A program made the translations under genes and the position numbers. The notes below the pieces were generated by a model. It was not told where the DNA came from, ran no database searches, and was given only the letters and a program-made list of their open reading frames with translations. A stretch of 64,000 nt of DNA from Falsiroseomonas tokyonensis (GTDB taxonomy: Bacteria; Pseudomonadota; Alphaproteobacteria; Acetobacterales; Acetobacteraceae). Of the stretch, positions 48,916 through 56,816 are shown in pieces (position 1 is the first letter of the stretch; each line of letters starts with the position of its first letter). The stretch spans positions 62,001 through 126,000 of the forward strand of contig NZ_JAFNJS010000006.1 in the NCBI RefSeq assembly GCF_019024325.1, given 5' to 3'.

Positions 48916-48931
48916 TACTTTTCCACCCCAT

Positions 48932-48951
48932 CCTGCAGCTTCTTCTGCAGG
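48932..48951 (+). terminator. Hairpin after tRNA-Cys
   Basis: CCTGCAG (48932-48938) and CTGCAGG (48945-48951) form a perfect 7-bp stem with loop CTTCTT. A CGGGTTT tract follows. It may end the tRNA-Cys transcript. Confidence 0.5.
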
Positions 48952-48956
48952 GCGGG

Positions 48957-48985
48957 TTTACCGGGGACCGGGTGCTTGCTATAGC
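48957..48985 (+). promoter_or_regulatory. Candidate promoter for tRNA-Asn
   Basis: TTTACC (48957-48962) and TATAGC (48980-48985) are spaced 17 nt and fit -35 and -10 hexamers. A GC-rich discriminator (CCGCCCCC) follows and the tRNA 5' end is 16 nt downstream. GC-rich discriminators are typical of stable RNA promoters under stringent control. Confidence 0.45.
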
Positions 48986-49001
48986 CCGCCCCCTCGGCTG
49001 A

Positions 49002-49076
49002 TCCGGCGTGGCGCAGCGGTAGCGCAGCGGACTGTTAATCCGTTGGTCGTTGGTTCGAATCCAACCGCCGGAGCCA
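49002..49076 (+). tRNA. tRNA-Asn(GTT)
   Basis: A 75-nt tRNA. The acceptor TCCGGCG/CGCCGGA is perfect, the T arm is GTTGG-TTCGAAT-CCAAC, and the anticodon loop CTGTTAA gives GTT. Discriminator G and CCA are encoded. Confidence 0.97.
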
Positions 49077-49255
49077 ATTTTTCTTCAATCACACGATGTC
49101 GGGCCTGATAGGCCCGTGCTCGCCTGGGGTGCACCCCGCCGGATCGTGATGGCGCCCGGCGCCACCGCGCCTTGCGGCGGCGCAGGGCCTCCGGCAAGAA
49201 ACTTCGTCATCGCAACGGGTGCGGATCGCGGGTGGACGGTTGGACCGAAGCTGGG

Positions 49256-49906
49256 ATGGTCGCAGCCCTGTCGCCAGGCAGGACCCCGCCCCGCCTTGCG
49301 CTCTTCGACCTGGATGGCACCCTGGCTGATAGCCGCGCCCTGATGTTCGAGGCGCTGGACCAGGCGGCGCGGCATTTTGGCTTTCGCCGGGTGACCGAGA
49401 CCGAGGCCGAGGCGCTGCGCGACCGCGATGCCCGCGCCGTGCTGCGGGCGCTGGGCGTGCCGCTGTGGAAGCTTCCGCGCATCGCGGCCCATATCAAGGC
49501 CCAGGCCAGCCGCGCGCCTGCACCGCCGCTCTTCCCGGGCATCGGCGCCATGCTGGCGCGGCTGGAATCGGCCGGCGTGACCCTGGCGCTCGTCTCCTCC
49601 AACTCCGAGGCCAATGCCCGCCGCGCCCTAGGCGCGGAGGCGGACTGCATCCGGCACTGGGCCTGCGATGCCACGCTGTTCGGCAAGGCGTCGCGCTTCC
49701 GCCAGGTGCTGCGCCGCACGGGCTGCCTGCCGGGGGAAGCCATCGCCATCGGCGACGAGCTGCGCGACATCGCCGCCGCCCGCAGCGCCGGCCTTACCGC
49801 CGGCGCCGTGGCCTGGGGCTATGCGCTGCCCTCTGCCCTGGCCGCGGCCGGGCCGGATATCCTTTTCGCCAGCGTGGCGGATATCCCGGCCTTCTTCGGA
49901 GTTTAG
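49256..49906 (+). CDS. HAD family hydrolase, phosphoglycolate phosphatase-like
   Basis: A 216-residue HAD phosphatase. Motif I is FDLDGTLADS (Asp18, Asp20), motif II the Ser-Ser-Asn of LVSSNSEAN, motif III FGKASRF (Lys) and motif IV IGDELRDI. The cap domain (about 30-95) places it with Gph/PGP-like members. Substrate unknown. The ATG at 49256 is used; the open frame starts at 49172 but that part has no homology. Confidence 0.85.
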   Translation: MVAALSPGRTPPRLALFDLDGTLADSRALMFEALDQAARHFGFRRVTETEAEALRDRDARAVLRALGVPLWKLPRIAAHIKAQASRAPAPPLFPGIGAMLARLESAGVTLALVSSNSEANARRALGAEADCIRHWACDATLFGKASRFRQVLRRTGCLPGEAIAIGDELRDIAAARSAGLTAGAVAWGYALPSALAAAGPDILFASVADIPAFFGV

Positions 49907-49923
49907 CGCTCCCCTGCTACGCC

Positions 49924-50841
49924 CTACTGCGGCATCCCCTCCGGGATCACCGTCGCGATCAGGGACGAATCCAGCGCCTCATATTCGTGGTAGCCGATGG
50001 TGGCGTAGAGCTGGGCGCGGGTCTGCATGCGGTCCAGCATCTTCATCGTGCCGCCGTCGCGGTTGATGGCGGCGTAGAGCTCCTCCATCGCCTTGGCGGC
50101 GACGCGCAGATGGCTGACCGGCCAGATCACCATGGCATAGCCGAGGTCCTGGAATTCCTGCGCGGTGAAGAAGGGGGTGCGGCCGAACTCCGTCATATTG
50201 GCCAGCAGCTTCACCCCCGGCATGCGGCGGGCGAATTCGGCGAACATCTCGCGGGTGACCAGCGCCTCAGGGAAGATCGCATCCGCCCCGGCTTCCAGAT
50301 ACAGCTTTGCGCGGGCCACCGCGGCATCCATGCCCTCGCTCGCCACCGCATCGGTGCGGGCGATGATGGTCAGGTGGCGGCGCGCCTTGCGGGCGGCGGC
50401 GACCTTGGCCGCCATGTCCCGCGCATCGGCCAGCTTCTTATCGTTCAGATGGCCGCATTTCTTGGGCAGCAGCTGGTCTTCCAGATGCACCGCGCCGGCG
50501 CCCGCTTCCTCGAAGACGCGGACCATGTGCATGACGTTCAGCGCCTCCCCATACCCCGTGTCGCCATCCACCAGGATGGGCAGGCCGGAGGCGCGGGAGA
50601 CCTGGCGGATATGGAAGGCGACCTCGTCCACCGTGATCATGCCGAGGTCCGGCAGGCCCATGGTGGCGGACATGGCCGCGCCCGACATGTAGAGCGCCTC
50701 GAACCCCGCCTGCTTGGCCAGCAGGGCGGCGATGCCGAGATGCGCGCCCGGCATCTGGAGGATCTGCGGCCGGTCCAGCAGGGCGCGGAAGCGGACGCCC
50801 GCGGGGGCGTCGGGCAGGTCGTCGGCGATCACATAGGGCAT
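49924..50841 (-). CDS. prpB: 2-methylisocitrate lyase (PrpB-like)
   Basis: A 305-residue isocitrate lyase/PEP mutase superfamily enzyme that cleaves 2-methylisocitrate to pyruvate and succinate in propionate breakdown. VDGDTGYG and the catalytic loop KKCGH (127-131, Cys129) are present. Some relatives act on oxaloacetate or other acids, so the exact substrate is less sure than the family. No prpC or acnD is nearby. Confidence 0.85.
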   Translation of the reverse strand: MPYVIADDLPDAPAGVRFRALLDRPQILQMPGAHLGIAALLAKQAGFEALYMSGAAMSATMGLPDLGMITVDEVAFHIRQVSRASGLPILVDGDTGYGEALNVMHMVRVFEEAGAGAVHLEDQLLPKKCGHLNDKKLADARDMAAKVAAARKARRHLTIIARTDAVASEGMDAAVARAKLYLEAGADAIFPEALVTREMFAEFARRMPGVKLLANMTEFGRTPFFTAQEFQDLGYAMVIWPVSHLRVAAKAMEELYAAINRDGGTMKMLDRMQTRAQLYATIGYHEYEALDSSLIATVIPEGMPQ

Positions 50842-50896
50842 GGCGGGCTCTCCGTATCAGCGCGCCCGCACGACTATCAGGCGGGCTGCCGGGCGG

Positions 50897-51367
50897 CTAG
50901 CTTTGCCCAGTTGGAGGGGTCTCCGGCACCTCGCCGATATCCTCCGCCCAGACCTCCGGCCTTTCGCGCTGGAAGCGCTGCATCAGCGCGGCGCAGGCAG
51001 GGTCGTCCAGCACCGTCACCTTCACCCCCCTCTCCCGCAGGAAGCCCTCGTTCCCCGCAAAGCTGCGGTTCTCGCCGATGACGACGCGAGGGATGCCGAA
51101 TTGCAGGATGGTGCCGGTGCACATCATGCAGGGGGTGAGCGTGGTGTAGAGCGTGGTGCCGGCGTAGCTGCGCAGGCGGCCGACCCGGCGCAGGCAGTCC
51201 ATCTCGCCATGCGCGATCGGGTCGTTCTGCTGCACCCGGCGGTTCCGCCCGGCCCCCAGCAGCCGCCCCTCCACACCCACCAGCACCGCGCCCACCGGCA
51301 CGCCGCCTTCCTCGAACCCCGTCTGCGCCTGGGCGAGGGCCAGGGCCATGAAACCTGCGTCGTCCAT
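50897..51367 (-). CDS. Cytosine deaminase, fungal FCY1-like
   Basis: A 156-residue zinc deaminase. HGE (His53-Glu55) and TPCMMC (Cys80, Cys83) form the zinc site. It resembles yeast cytosine deaminase FCY1 along the whole chain: HGE rather than the HAE of tRNA and guanine deaminases, TTLYTTLTPC, CTGTILQFGIPRVVIGEN and the ending RPEVWAEDIGE. It should convert cytosine to uracil, but other pyrimidine or pterin substrates are not excluded. Its ATG overlaps the transporter stop by 1 nt (TGATG), so it is translated with the NhaD-type gene. Bacteria normally use the unrelated CodA. Confidence 0.85.
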   Translation of the reverse strand: MDDAGFMALALAQAQTGFEEGGVPVGAVLVGVEGRLLGAGRNRRVQQNDPIAHGEMDCLRRVGRLRSYAGTTLYTTLTPCMMCTGTILQFGIPRVVIGENRSFAGNEGFLRERGVKVTVLDDPACAALMQRFQRERPEVWAEDIGEVPETPPTGQS

Positions 51368-52788
51368 CAGGCGCCCCGGAAGAAGATCAGGGTGATCAGC
51401 ACGAAAAGCGGCACCAGGAAGACCACCGCCCAGCCGCAATAGGCGAAGAAGGACGGCATGCGCACGCCATTCTCCTCGACGATCGCCTTCACCATGAAGT
51501 TCGGCGCGTTGCCGATATAGCTGTTCGCCCCCATGAAGACCGCGCCGCAGGAAATCGCCGCCAGGGTCAGCGCCTTCTGCCCCATCAGCGTCAGCGGATC
51601 GCCACCGGCGAGCTCGAAGAAGACGATGTAGGTCGGCGCATTGTCGAGGAAGCTGGACAGCACCCCGGTCATCCAGAAATACACCCAGGGGATCGGCGCG
51701 CCATCGGGGGTGGAGGTCAGCGCGACCAAGCCCGCCGCCGCGCCTTGGCTGCCGGCCTGCAGGATGGCCAGCACCGGCGCCATGCAGACGAAGATCGCGG
51801 CGAACAGCTTGGCCACTTCCAGGATCGCGCCCCAGGCGAAGCCATTCGCTTCCCGCAGCGCCGGGCTGGTGAAGGCGACGGAGATGGCGGTGATGGCCAG
51901 GAACAGCAGGATGCCGACCACCCGCTCCACCTCCATCACCTGGCCCAGCACGTTCATGCTGCCCAGCTTCACATAGCCCATGCCGATAACCACCCCGACG
52001 ATGGCCAGCACCAGCCAGACGTTCAGCCAACCCTCCAGCCCCACCGCCTCCTTGGCGACGACCGGCGGCACCGGCTTCTCCCGGTTCCAGGCGAGCGTAT
52101 CCAGCACCCAGTAGACCGCCAGCAGGATCACCACGCAGGTGGCGAATTCGGCGAAGAGATGCGTGGTCGGCCAGAAGAAGGACACGCCGCGCAGGAAGCC
52201 GAGATACAGCGGCGGGTCGCCCACCGGGGTCAGGCTGCCGCCGATATTGGCCACCAGGAAGATGAAGAAGACGAAGGTATGCGTCTTGCGGGTCCGGAAG
52301 GCATTGGCGCGCAGCACCGGGCGGATCAGCAGCATGGCCGCGCCCGTGGTGCCCATCATGCTGGCCAGGATGGTGCCGATGGCCAGCAGCGCGGTGTTCA
52401 CCGTGGGTGTGCCGACCAGAGACCCCTTCAGCAGCACCCCGCCGCCCGCGGTATAGAGCGCCAGCAGCAGCGCGATGAAGGGCACGTATTCCAGCACCAT
52501 GACATGCGCGAACTGGTACCAGGCGGCGCCGGCGCCGAAGACGGCCGCGAAGGGCAGCAGGAACAGCGCGGCCCAGAGGGCGGCGATCTTGCCATAGTGG
52601 TGGTGCCAGAGATGGCCGGCCAGCAGCGGCATCAGCGCGATGGACAGCAGGATGCCGACGAAGGGGATGCCCCAGGCCAGCGAAAGCTCCGCCCCCGGCA
52701 CCCCCGCGGCCCAGGCAGGGGCCGGCACCAGTGCGGCCATCGCCAGGCCGGCCGCCATGCGCAGGCCGCGCGCCATCATCACGCTCAT
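51367..52788 (-). CDS. NhaD/ArsB-type membrane antiporter
   Basis: A 473-residue multi-helix transporter of the ion transporter superfamily (NhaD, ArsB, CitMHS). It starts with a signal-like helix (MARGLRMAAGLAMAALVPAPAWAA), then at least 11 helices. VANIGGSLTPVGDPPLYLGFL and FLDNAPTYIVFF are the two family signatures. Na+/H+ exchange is expected for NhaD-type; the gene overlaps the cytosine deaminase. The ATG at 52788 is chosen; an earlier in-frame start is possible. Confidence 0.85.
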   Translation of the reverse strand: MSVMMARGLRMAAGLAMAALVPAPAWAAGVPGAELSLAWGIPFVGILLSIALMPLLAGHLWHHHYGKIAALWAALFLLPFAAVFGAGAAWYQFAHVMVLEYVPFIALLLALYTAGGGVLLKGSLVGTPTVNTALLAIGTILASMMGTTGAAMLLIRPVLRANAFRTRKTHTFVFFIFLVANIGGSLTPVGDPPLYLGFLRGVSFFWPTTHLFAEFATCVVILLAVYWVLDTLAWNREKPVPPVVAKEAVGLEGWLNVWLVLAIVGVVIGMGYVKLGSMNVLGQVMEVERVVGILLFLAITAISVAFTSPALREANGFAWGAILEVAKLFAAIFVCMAPVLAILQAGSQGAAAGLVALTSTPDGAPIPWVYFWMTGVLSSFLDNAPTYIVFFELAGGDPLTLMGQKALTLAAISCGAVFMGANSYIGNAPNFMVKAIVEENGVRMPSFFAYCGWAVVFLVPLFVLITLIFFRGA

Positions 52789-52974
52789 CCAAGACCCCCC
52801 GTTCCGGCCATCCCGCCCCAAGGCTTAACCGCTCAGCCGCAGCGCGTCACGATCCCGTGGCCCTGCCCCGCCAGGCCGGGAAAAGCGGCCCAGTATCACC
52901 TTCCCTCGCCCCTGCCCTTTCCGCGCCGGCCTCCCGCGCCTAACTTCCGCGGCTGCAAAGCGGAGACCTCACGC

Positions 52975-53670
52975 ATGGAAATGTCCGGCGAACGGCGCAT
53001 CGGCGCACCTCGGGAAAAGGTCTGGGAGGCGCTGAACGACCCCGCCGTCCTGCAGGCGGCGATTCCCGGCTGCGAAAGCGTCGAGCGGATCGGGGACGAC
53101 CAGTTCCAGGCCAAGGTCTCGATGAAGCTCGGCCCGATGTCCGCCAAGTTCGGCGGCAAGGTGCTGCTGTCCAATATCGTGCCGCCCGAATCCTACACCA
53201 TCTCCGGCGAGGGCCAGGGCGGCGCCATGGGCTTCGCCAAGGGCGGCGCCGATGTGGCGCTTGAGGAACTCGGCCCGTCCGACACCCTGCTGCGCTACAA
53301 CGTGAAGGCGCAGGTCGGCGGCAAGATGGCCCAGCTGGGTGCGCGGCTGATCGACAGCACGGCCAAGTCCATGGCCGACCAGTTCTTCGACCGGTTCGCC
53401 GCCCAGCTGCAGCCGGCAGCGCCCGAGGCGGTGGCCGTGGCAGGGACGGATACCGAATACCTGGCCGAGCCCGGCGCGCCGGCGCCGATCACCCAGCATG
53501 GCGCCGATGGCGTCTCGCCGGGCGGTGCCGTGCATCGGCCAAATCCGGCGCCGGCGCAGATGCCGCTGCCGCTGCGCCTGCTCACCCAGGATTTCATGGG
53601 CTTCCCCGCCCAGGTCTGGCTGGGCGGCGCGGCGATGATCGTCGTCCTCGCGCTCATCTTCCTCACGTGA
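52975..53670 (+). CDS. coxG: CoxG-like SRPBCC protein with C-terminal anchor
   Basis: A 231-residue protein with an N-terminal SRPBCC/CoxG domain (MSGERRIGAPREKVWEALNDPAVLQAAIPGCESVE) to about residue 145, a linker and a C-terminal membrane helix (VWLGGAAMIVVLALIFL). CoxG links CO dehydrogenase to the membrane in carboxydotrophs. It is the first gene of a six-gene operon and overlaps coxD by 4 nt. The ATG at 52975 is preferred. Confidence 0.92.
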   Translation: MEMSGERRIGAPREKVWEALNDPAVLQAAIPGCESVERIGDDQFQAKVSMKLGPMSAKFGGKVLLSNIVPPESYTISGEGQGGAMGFAKGGADVALEELGPSDTLLRYNVKAQVGGKMAQLGARLIDSTAKSMADQFFDRFAAQLQPAAPEAVAVAGTDTEYLAEPGAPAPITQHGADGVSPGGAVHRPNPAPAQMPLPLRLLTQDFMGFPAQVWLGGAAMIVVLALIFLT

Positions 53671-54563
53671 TCCCAGCCGACGTCGCTGCCACGCAGCGGA
53701 TGCTGGCGGGGGGCGGCTATGTCGCCGACCGTCAGCTGGCCACCACCATCCACCTGGCGCTGCGCATGGGCCGGCCGATCTTCCTGGAAGGGGAGCCCGG
53801 CACCGGCAAGACCGAAATCGCCAAGGTCCTGGCCGCCCAGCTGCCGCGCCGCCTGGTGCGGCTGCAATGCTATGACGGCATGGACCTCGCCTCCGCCGCC
53901 TATGAGTGGAACCACGCCAGGCAGCTGATGGCGATCCGCCTGGCCGAGGCCAGCGGTGCCGCGACGGACCGCGCTTCGCTGGAGGCTGGCATCTACGACC
54001 GCCGCTTCCTGCAATCCCGCCCCCTGCTGGATGCGCTGGAGGGCGCGCCGGCCGTCCTGCTGATCGACGAGCTGGACCGCGCCGACGAGCCCTTCGAGGC
54101 CTTTCTCCTGGAGATCCTGGCCGATTTCCAGATCAGCATCCCCGAGCTCGGCGTGGTGAAGGCGGCGACCCCGCCGGTGGTGGTCATCACCTCCAACCGG
54201 ACGCGGGAGGTGCATGACGCGATCCGCCGGCGCTGCCTGTATCACTGGGTGGACTACCCCGACGCCGCCCGCGAGCGCGCCATCCTGAAGATCCGCGCGC
54301 CGCAGGTGGGGGATGCGCTCTCTGCCCAGGTGGTCGCCTTCGTCCAGGCCGTCCGCGGCGCCGACACCTTCAAGCCGCCGGGCGTCGCAGAGACCATCGA
54401 TTGGGCCGCGGCACTCTCCGCGCTGGATGCGCGGGAGCTGGAGCCGGCCCTGGTGGATGAGACGCTGGGCGCCCTGCTGAAGTACCAGGACGACATCGCC
54501 CGCATCCGCGGCGCGGAGGCGGCGCGGCTGGTGGCCGAGGCCAAGGGGGCGGCGGCGGCGTGA
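53667..54563 (+). CDS. coxD: CoxD-like MoxR AAA+ ATPase
   Basis: A 298-residue ATPase of the MoxR/CoxD group. Walker A EGEPGTGKTEIAK (42-49 GEPGTGKT), Walker B VLLIDELDRAD and sensor 1 VVITSNRTRE are intact. In Oligotropha CoxD works with CoxE to insert sulfur/copper and finish the CO dehydrogenase active site. The GTG start overlaps coxG and the end overlaps coxE, both by 4 nt. Confidence 0.93.
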   Translation: MIPADVAATQRMLAGGGYVADRQLATTIHLALRMGRPIFLEGEPGTGKTEIAKVLAAQLPRRLVRLQCYDGMDLASAAYEWNHARQLMAIRLAEASGAATDRASLEAGIYDRRFLQSRPLLDALEGAPAVLLIDELDRADEPFEAFLLEILADFQISIPELGVVKAATPPVVVITSNRTREVHDAIRRRCLYHWVDYPDAARERAILKIRAPQVGDALSAQVVAFVQAVRGADTFKPPGVAETIDWAAALSALDARELEPALVDETLGALLKYQDDIARIRGAEAARLVAEAKGAAAA

Positions 54564-55783
54564 TCCCGCCGAAAAGCGCGCTGCTGCTGCCGCAGGCGGG
54601 GCCGGGCGGCGCGCTGGCGGCCAATCTGCTCGCCTTCGGCCGGCTGCTGCGCCGCGCCGGCCTGCCGGTCGGCCCGACCGAGATGCTGGCCGGCGCCGAG
54701 GCCCTGACCGCGGTCGAGATCGGCGACCGCGCCCAGCTGCACGCCGCGCTGCGCGCCACCATGGTGCACCGGCACGAGCACTTTTTTCTGTTCGACCAGG
54801 CCTTCGGGCTGTTCTGGCGCGATCCGGAAGCAGGCCGGCATGCCGCCGCCATGGCGCTGATGGAGGGCGTCACCGAACCCGCCAAGCCGAAGCCCGCCGA
54901 TCGCCGCTTGGCGGAAGCCATGCAGGGCGACCGGCCCAAGCCTCCGAAACCGCCGGAGGAACCGCCCGAGGACCGGGTCGACATGACCTTCACGGTCAGC
55001 GAGCGCGAGCGCCTGCAGAGCATGGATTTCGAGGCGATGTCCGCCGCCGAACTGGCCGCAGCCAAGCGCGAAATCTCCAAACTCGTCCTGCCGCTCGACG
55101 CCCGCCCCACCCGCCGCTTCCGCACCGACACCGGCGGACCGATGGCCGATATGCGCGCTACAACACGGAAAAGTCTGCGCACCGGCGGGGAGATCCTGGA
55201 CATCGCCCGCCGGCGCCGCGTGGTGCGGCCGCCGCCGCTGGTCGCACTCTGCGACATCTCGGGCTCCATGGCCCGCTACGCGCAGATCCTGATCCATTTC
55301 CTGCACGCCATCGCCAATGACCGCGACCGCGTGCACACCTTCCTCTTCGGCACCCGCCTGACCAACGTCACCCGCCAGCTGCGCCACCGTGATGCCGAAG
55401 TGGCCTTCGAGGCGGTGGCCAAGGCCGTGCCGGACTGGTCCGGCGGCACCCGCATCGGCGATTCGCTCGACCTGTTCAACCGCCTCTGGTCCCGCCGCGT
55501 GCTCGGCCAGGGCGCCGTGGTGCTGCTGATCACCGATGGGCTGGATCGGGAGGGGGCGCGCGGCCTGTCGGAGGCCACCGACCGGCTGCAGAAAAGCTGC
55601 CGCCGGCTGATCTGGCTGAACCCGCTGTTGCGTTACGCCGCCTTCCAGCCCAAATCTCAGGGCATCCGGGCGATGCTTCCGCACGTGGATGAGTTCCGCC
55701 CGGTCCATAACCTGACGAGCTTGCGCGACCTGGTCTCCGTCCTGTCGGACCCGCGCGCCGGCCGAATGAGGAGCGCGGCATGA
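54560..55783 (+). CDS. coxE: CoxE-like VWA-domain protein
   Basis: A 407-residue protein. A helical N-terminal domain (to about 200) is followed by a von Willebrand A domain with a MIDAS motif LCDISGSMARYAQI (DxSxS). CoxE partners CoxD in metal centre assembly. It has a GTG start overlapping coxD by 4 nt and overlaps the next gene by 4 nt. Confidence 0.93.
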   Translation: MIPPKSALLLPQAGPGGALAANLLAFGRLLRRAGLPVGPTEMLAGAEALTAVEIGDRAQLHAALRATMVHRHEHFFLFDQAFGLFWRDPEAGRHAAAMALMEGVTEPAKPKPADRRLAEAMQGDRPKPPKPPEEPPEDRVDMTFTVSERERLQSMDFEAMSAAELAAAKREISKLVLPLDARPTRRFRTDTGGPMADMRATTRKSLRTGGEILDIARRRRVVRPPPLVALCDISGSMARYAQILIHFLHAIANDRDRVHTFLFGTRLTNVTRQLRHRDAEVAFEAVAKAVPDWSGGTRIGDSLDLFNRLWSRRVLGQGAVVLLITDGLDREGARGLSEATDRLQKSCRRLIWLNPLLRYAAFQPKSQGIRAMLPHVDEFRPVHNLTSLRDLVSVLSDPRAGRMRSAA

Positions 55784-56103
55784 GCGCCGATTCCGAAGAC
55801 ATCCTGGCGACGGCCGCCGCCTGGCGCGCGTCGGGCGAGGATGTGGCGATCGCCACCGTGGTGGAGACCTGGGGGTCCTCGCCGCGGCCGGCCGGGTCGC
55901 GCCTGGTGGTCACCGCCTCCGGCCGCATGGAGGGCAGCGTCTCGGGCGGCTGCATCGAGGGGGCGGTGGCGGATGCGGCGAAGCAGACCATGCAGACCGG
56001 GACGCCGCAGTTGCTGGACTTCGGCATCTCGGACGATCGCGCCTGGGAAGTCGGCCTGGCCTGCGGCGGCAAGCTGAAGGTCTTTGTCGAGAAGGTCGGA
56101 TGA
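55780..56103 (+). CDS. XdhC/CoxI N-terminal domain protein
   Basis: A 107-residue protein equal to the N-terminal half of XdhC (CoxI). VETWGSSPRPAGSRL and GSVSGGCIEGAVAD are the family signatures. XdhC binds molybdenum cofactor, guards it and delivers the sulfurated form to xanthine dehydrogenase-type enzymes. The C-terminal half follows as a separate ORF that overlaps by 4 nt. Confidence 0.92.
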   Translation: MSADSEDILATAAAWRASGEDVAIATVVETWGSSPRPAGSRLVVTASGRMEGSVSGGCIEGAVADAAKQTMQTGTPQLLDFGISDDRAWEVGLACGGKLKVFVEKVG

Positions 56104-56816
56104 CGCCGGACCTTCTCGCCCGGCTGACCGCGGCGCGCGACGTCAAGCGCCCCGTGGCGCTGCTGACGCGGCTGGATAGCGGCGCGCAGCTGCTCTTCCC
56201 CGATGATGCCGTGCCGGAGGCGCTGGCCGCCGAGGCCGAGGCCGCGCTGCGCGCCGACAAGGCCCGCAATGCGGAGCAGGATGGCGCGCCCTGGTTCATC
56301 CAGCCGCAGAACCCGCCGCTGCGGCTGATCGTGGTCGGCGCAGTTCATATCGCCCAGGCGCTGGTGCCGATGGCCGCCCGCCTCGGCTATGCCGTCACCG
56401 TGGTCGACCCGCGCCGCGCCTTCGCCACGGAGGAACGCCTGGGCGCCGAGGTTGCGATCTCCTCCGACTGGCCGGATGAGGCGATGACGGCGCTGGCCCC
56501 CGATACCCGCACCGCCGTGGTCACCCTGACGCACGACCCGAAGCTGGACGACCCGGCGCTGGAAGTCGCGCTGCGCAGCCCGGCCTTCTACATCGGCTGC
56601 CTCGGCAGTCGAAGGACGCATGCCAAGCGCCTGGAACGCCTCAAGGAAGCCGGCCTTAGCGAGGCGGAGATGTCGAAAATCCATGCGCCGGTCGGGCTCG
56701 ATATCGGCGCCGTCACGGCGCCCGAGATCGCGGTCTCCATCCTTGCCCAGATCGTCGCCGCCCGCCGCGGAGCGGCATCTGAAACCGCCCGTGGGCCAAA
56801 GTCGGACAAGACATGA
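56100..56816 (+). CDS. XdhC C-terminal Rossmann domain protein
   Basis: A 238-residue protein that carries the XdhC Rossmann-like C-terminal domain: RLIVVGAVHIAQALVPMAARLGYAVTVVDPR, TLTHDPKLDDPAL and YIGCLGSRRTHAKR. It starts with a new ATG that overlaps the N-terminal half by 4 nt in another reading frame, so the XdhC is truly split into two proteins. Together they should handle molybdenum cofactor. Confidence 0.92.
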   Translation: MTPDLLARLTAARDVKRPVALLTRLDSGAQLLFPDDAVPEALAAEAEAALRADKARNAEQDGAPWFIQPQNPPLRLIVVGAVHIAQALVPMAARLGYAVTVVDPRRAFATEERLGAEVAISSDWPDEAMTALAPDTRTAVVTLTHDPKLDDPALEVALRSPAFYIGCLGSRRTHAKRLERLKEAGLSEAEMSKIHAPVGLDIGAVTAPEIAVSILAQIVAARRGAASETARGPKSDKT

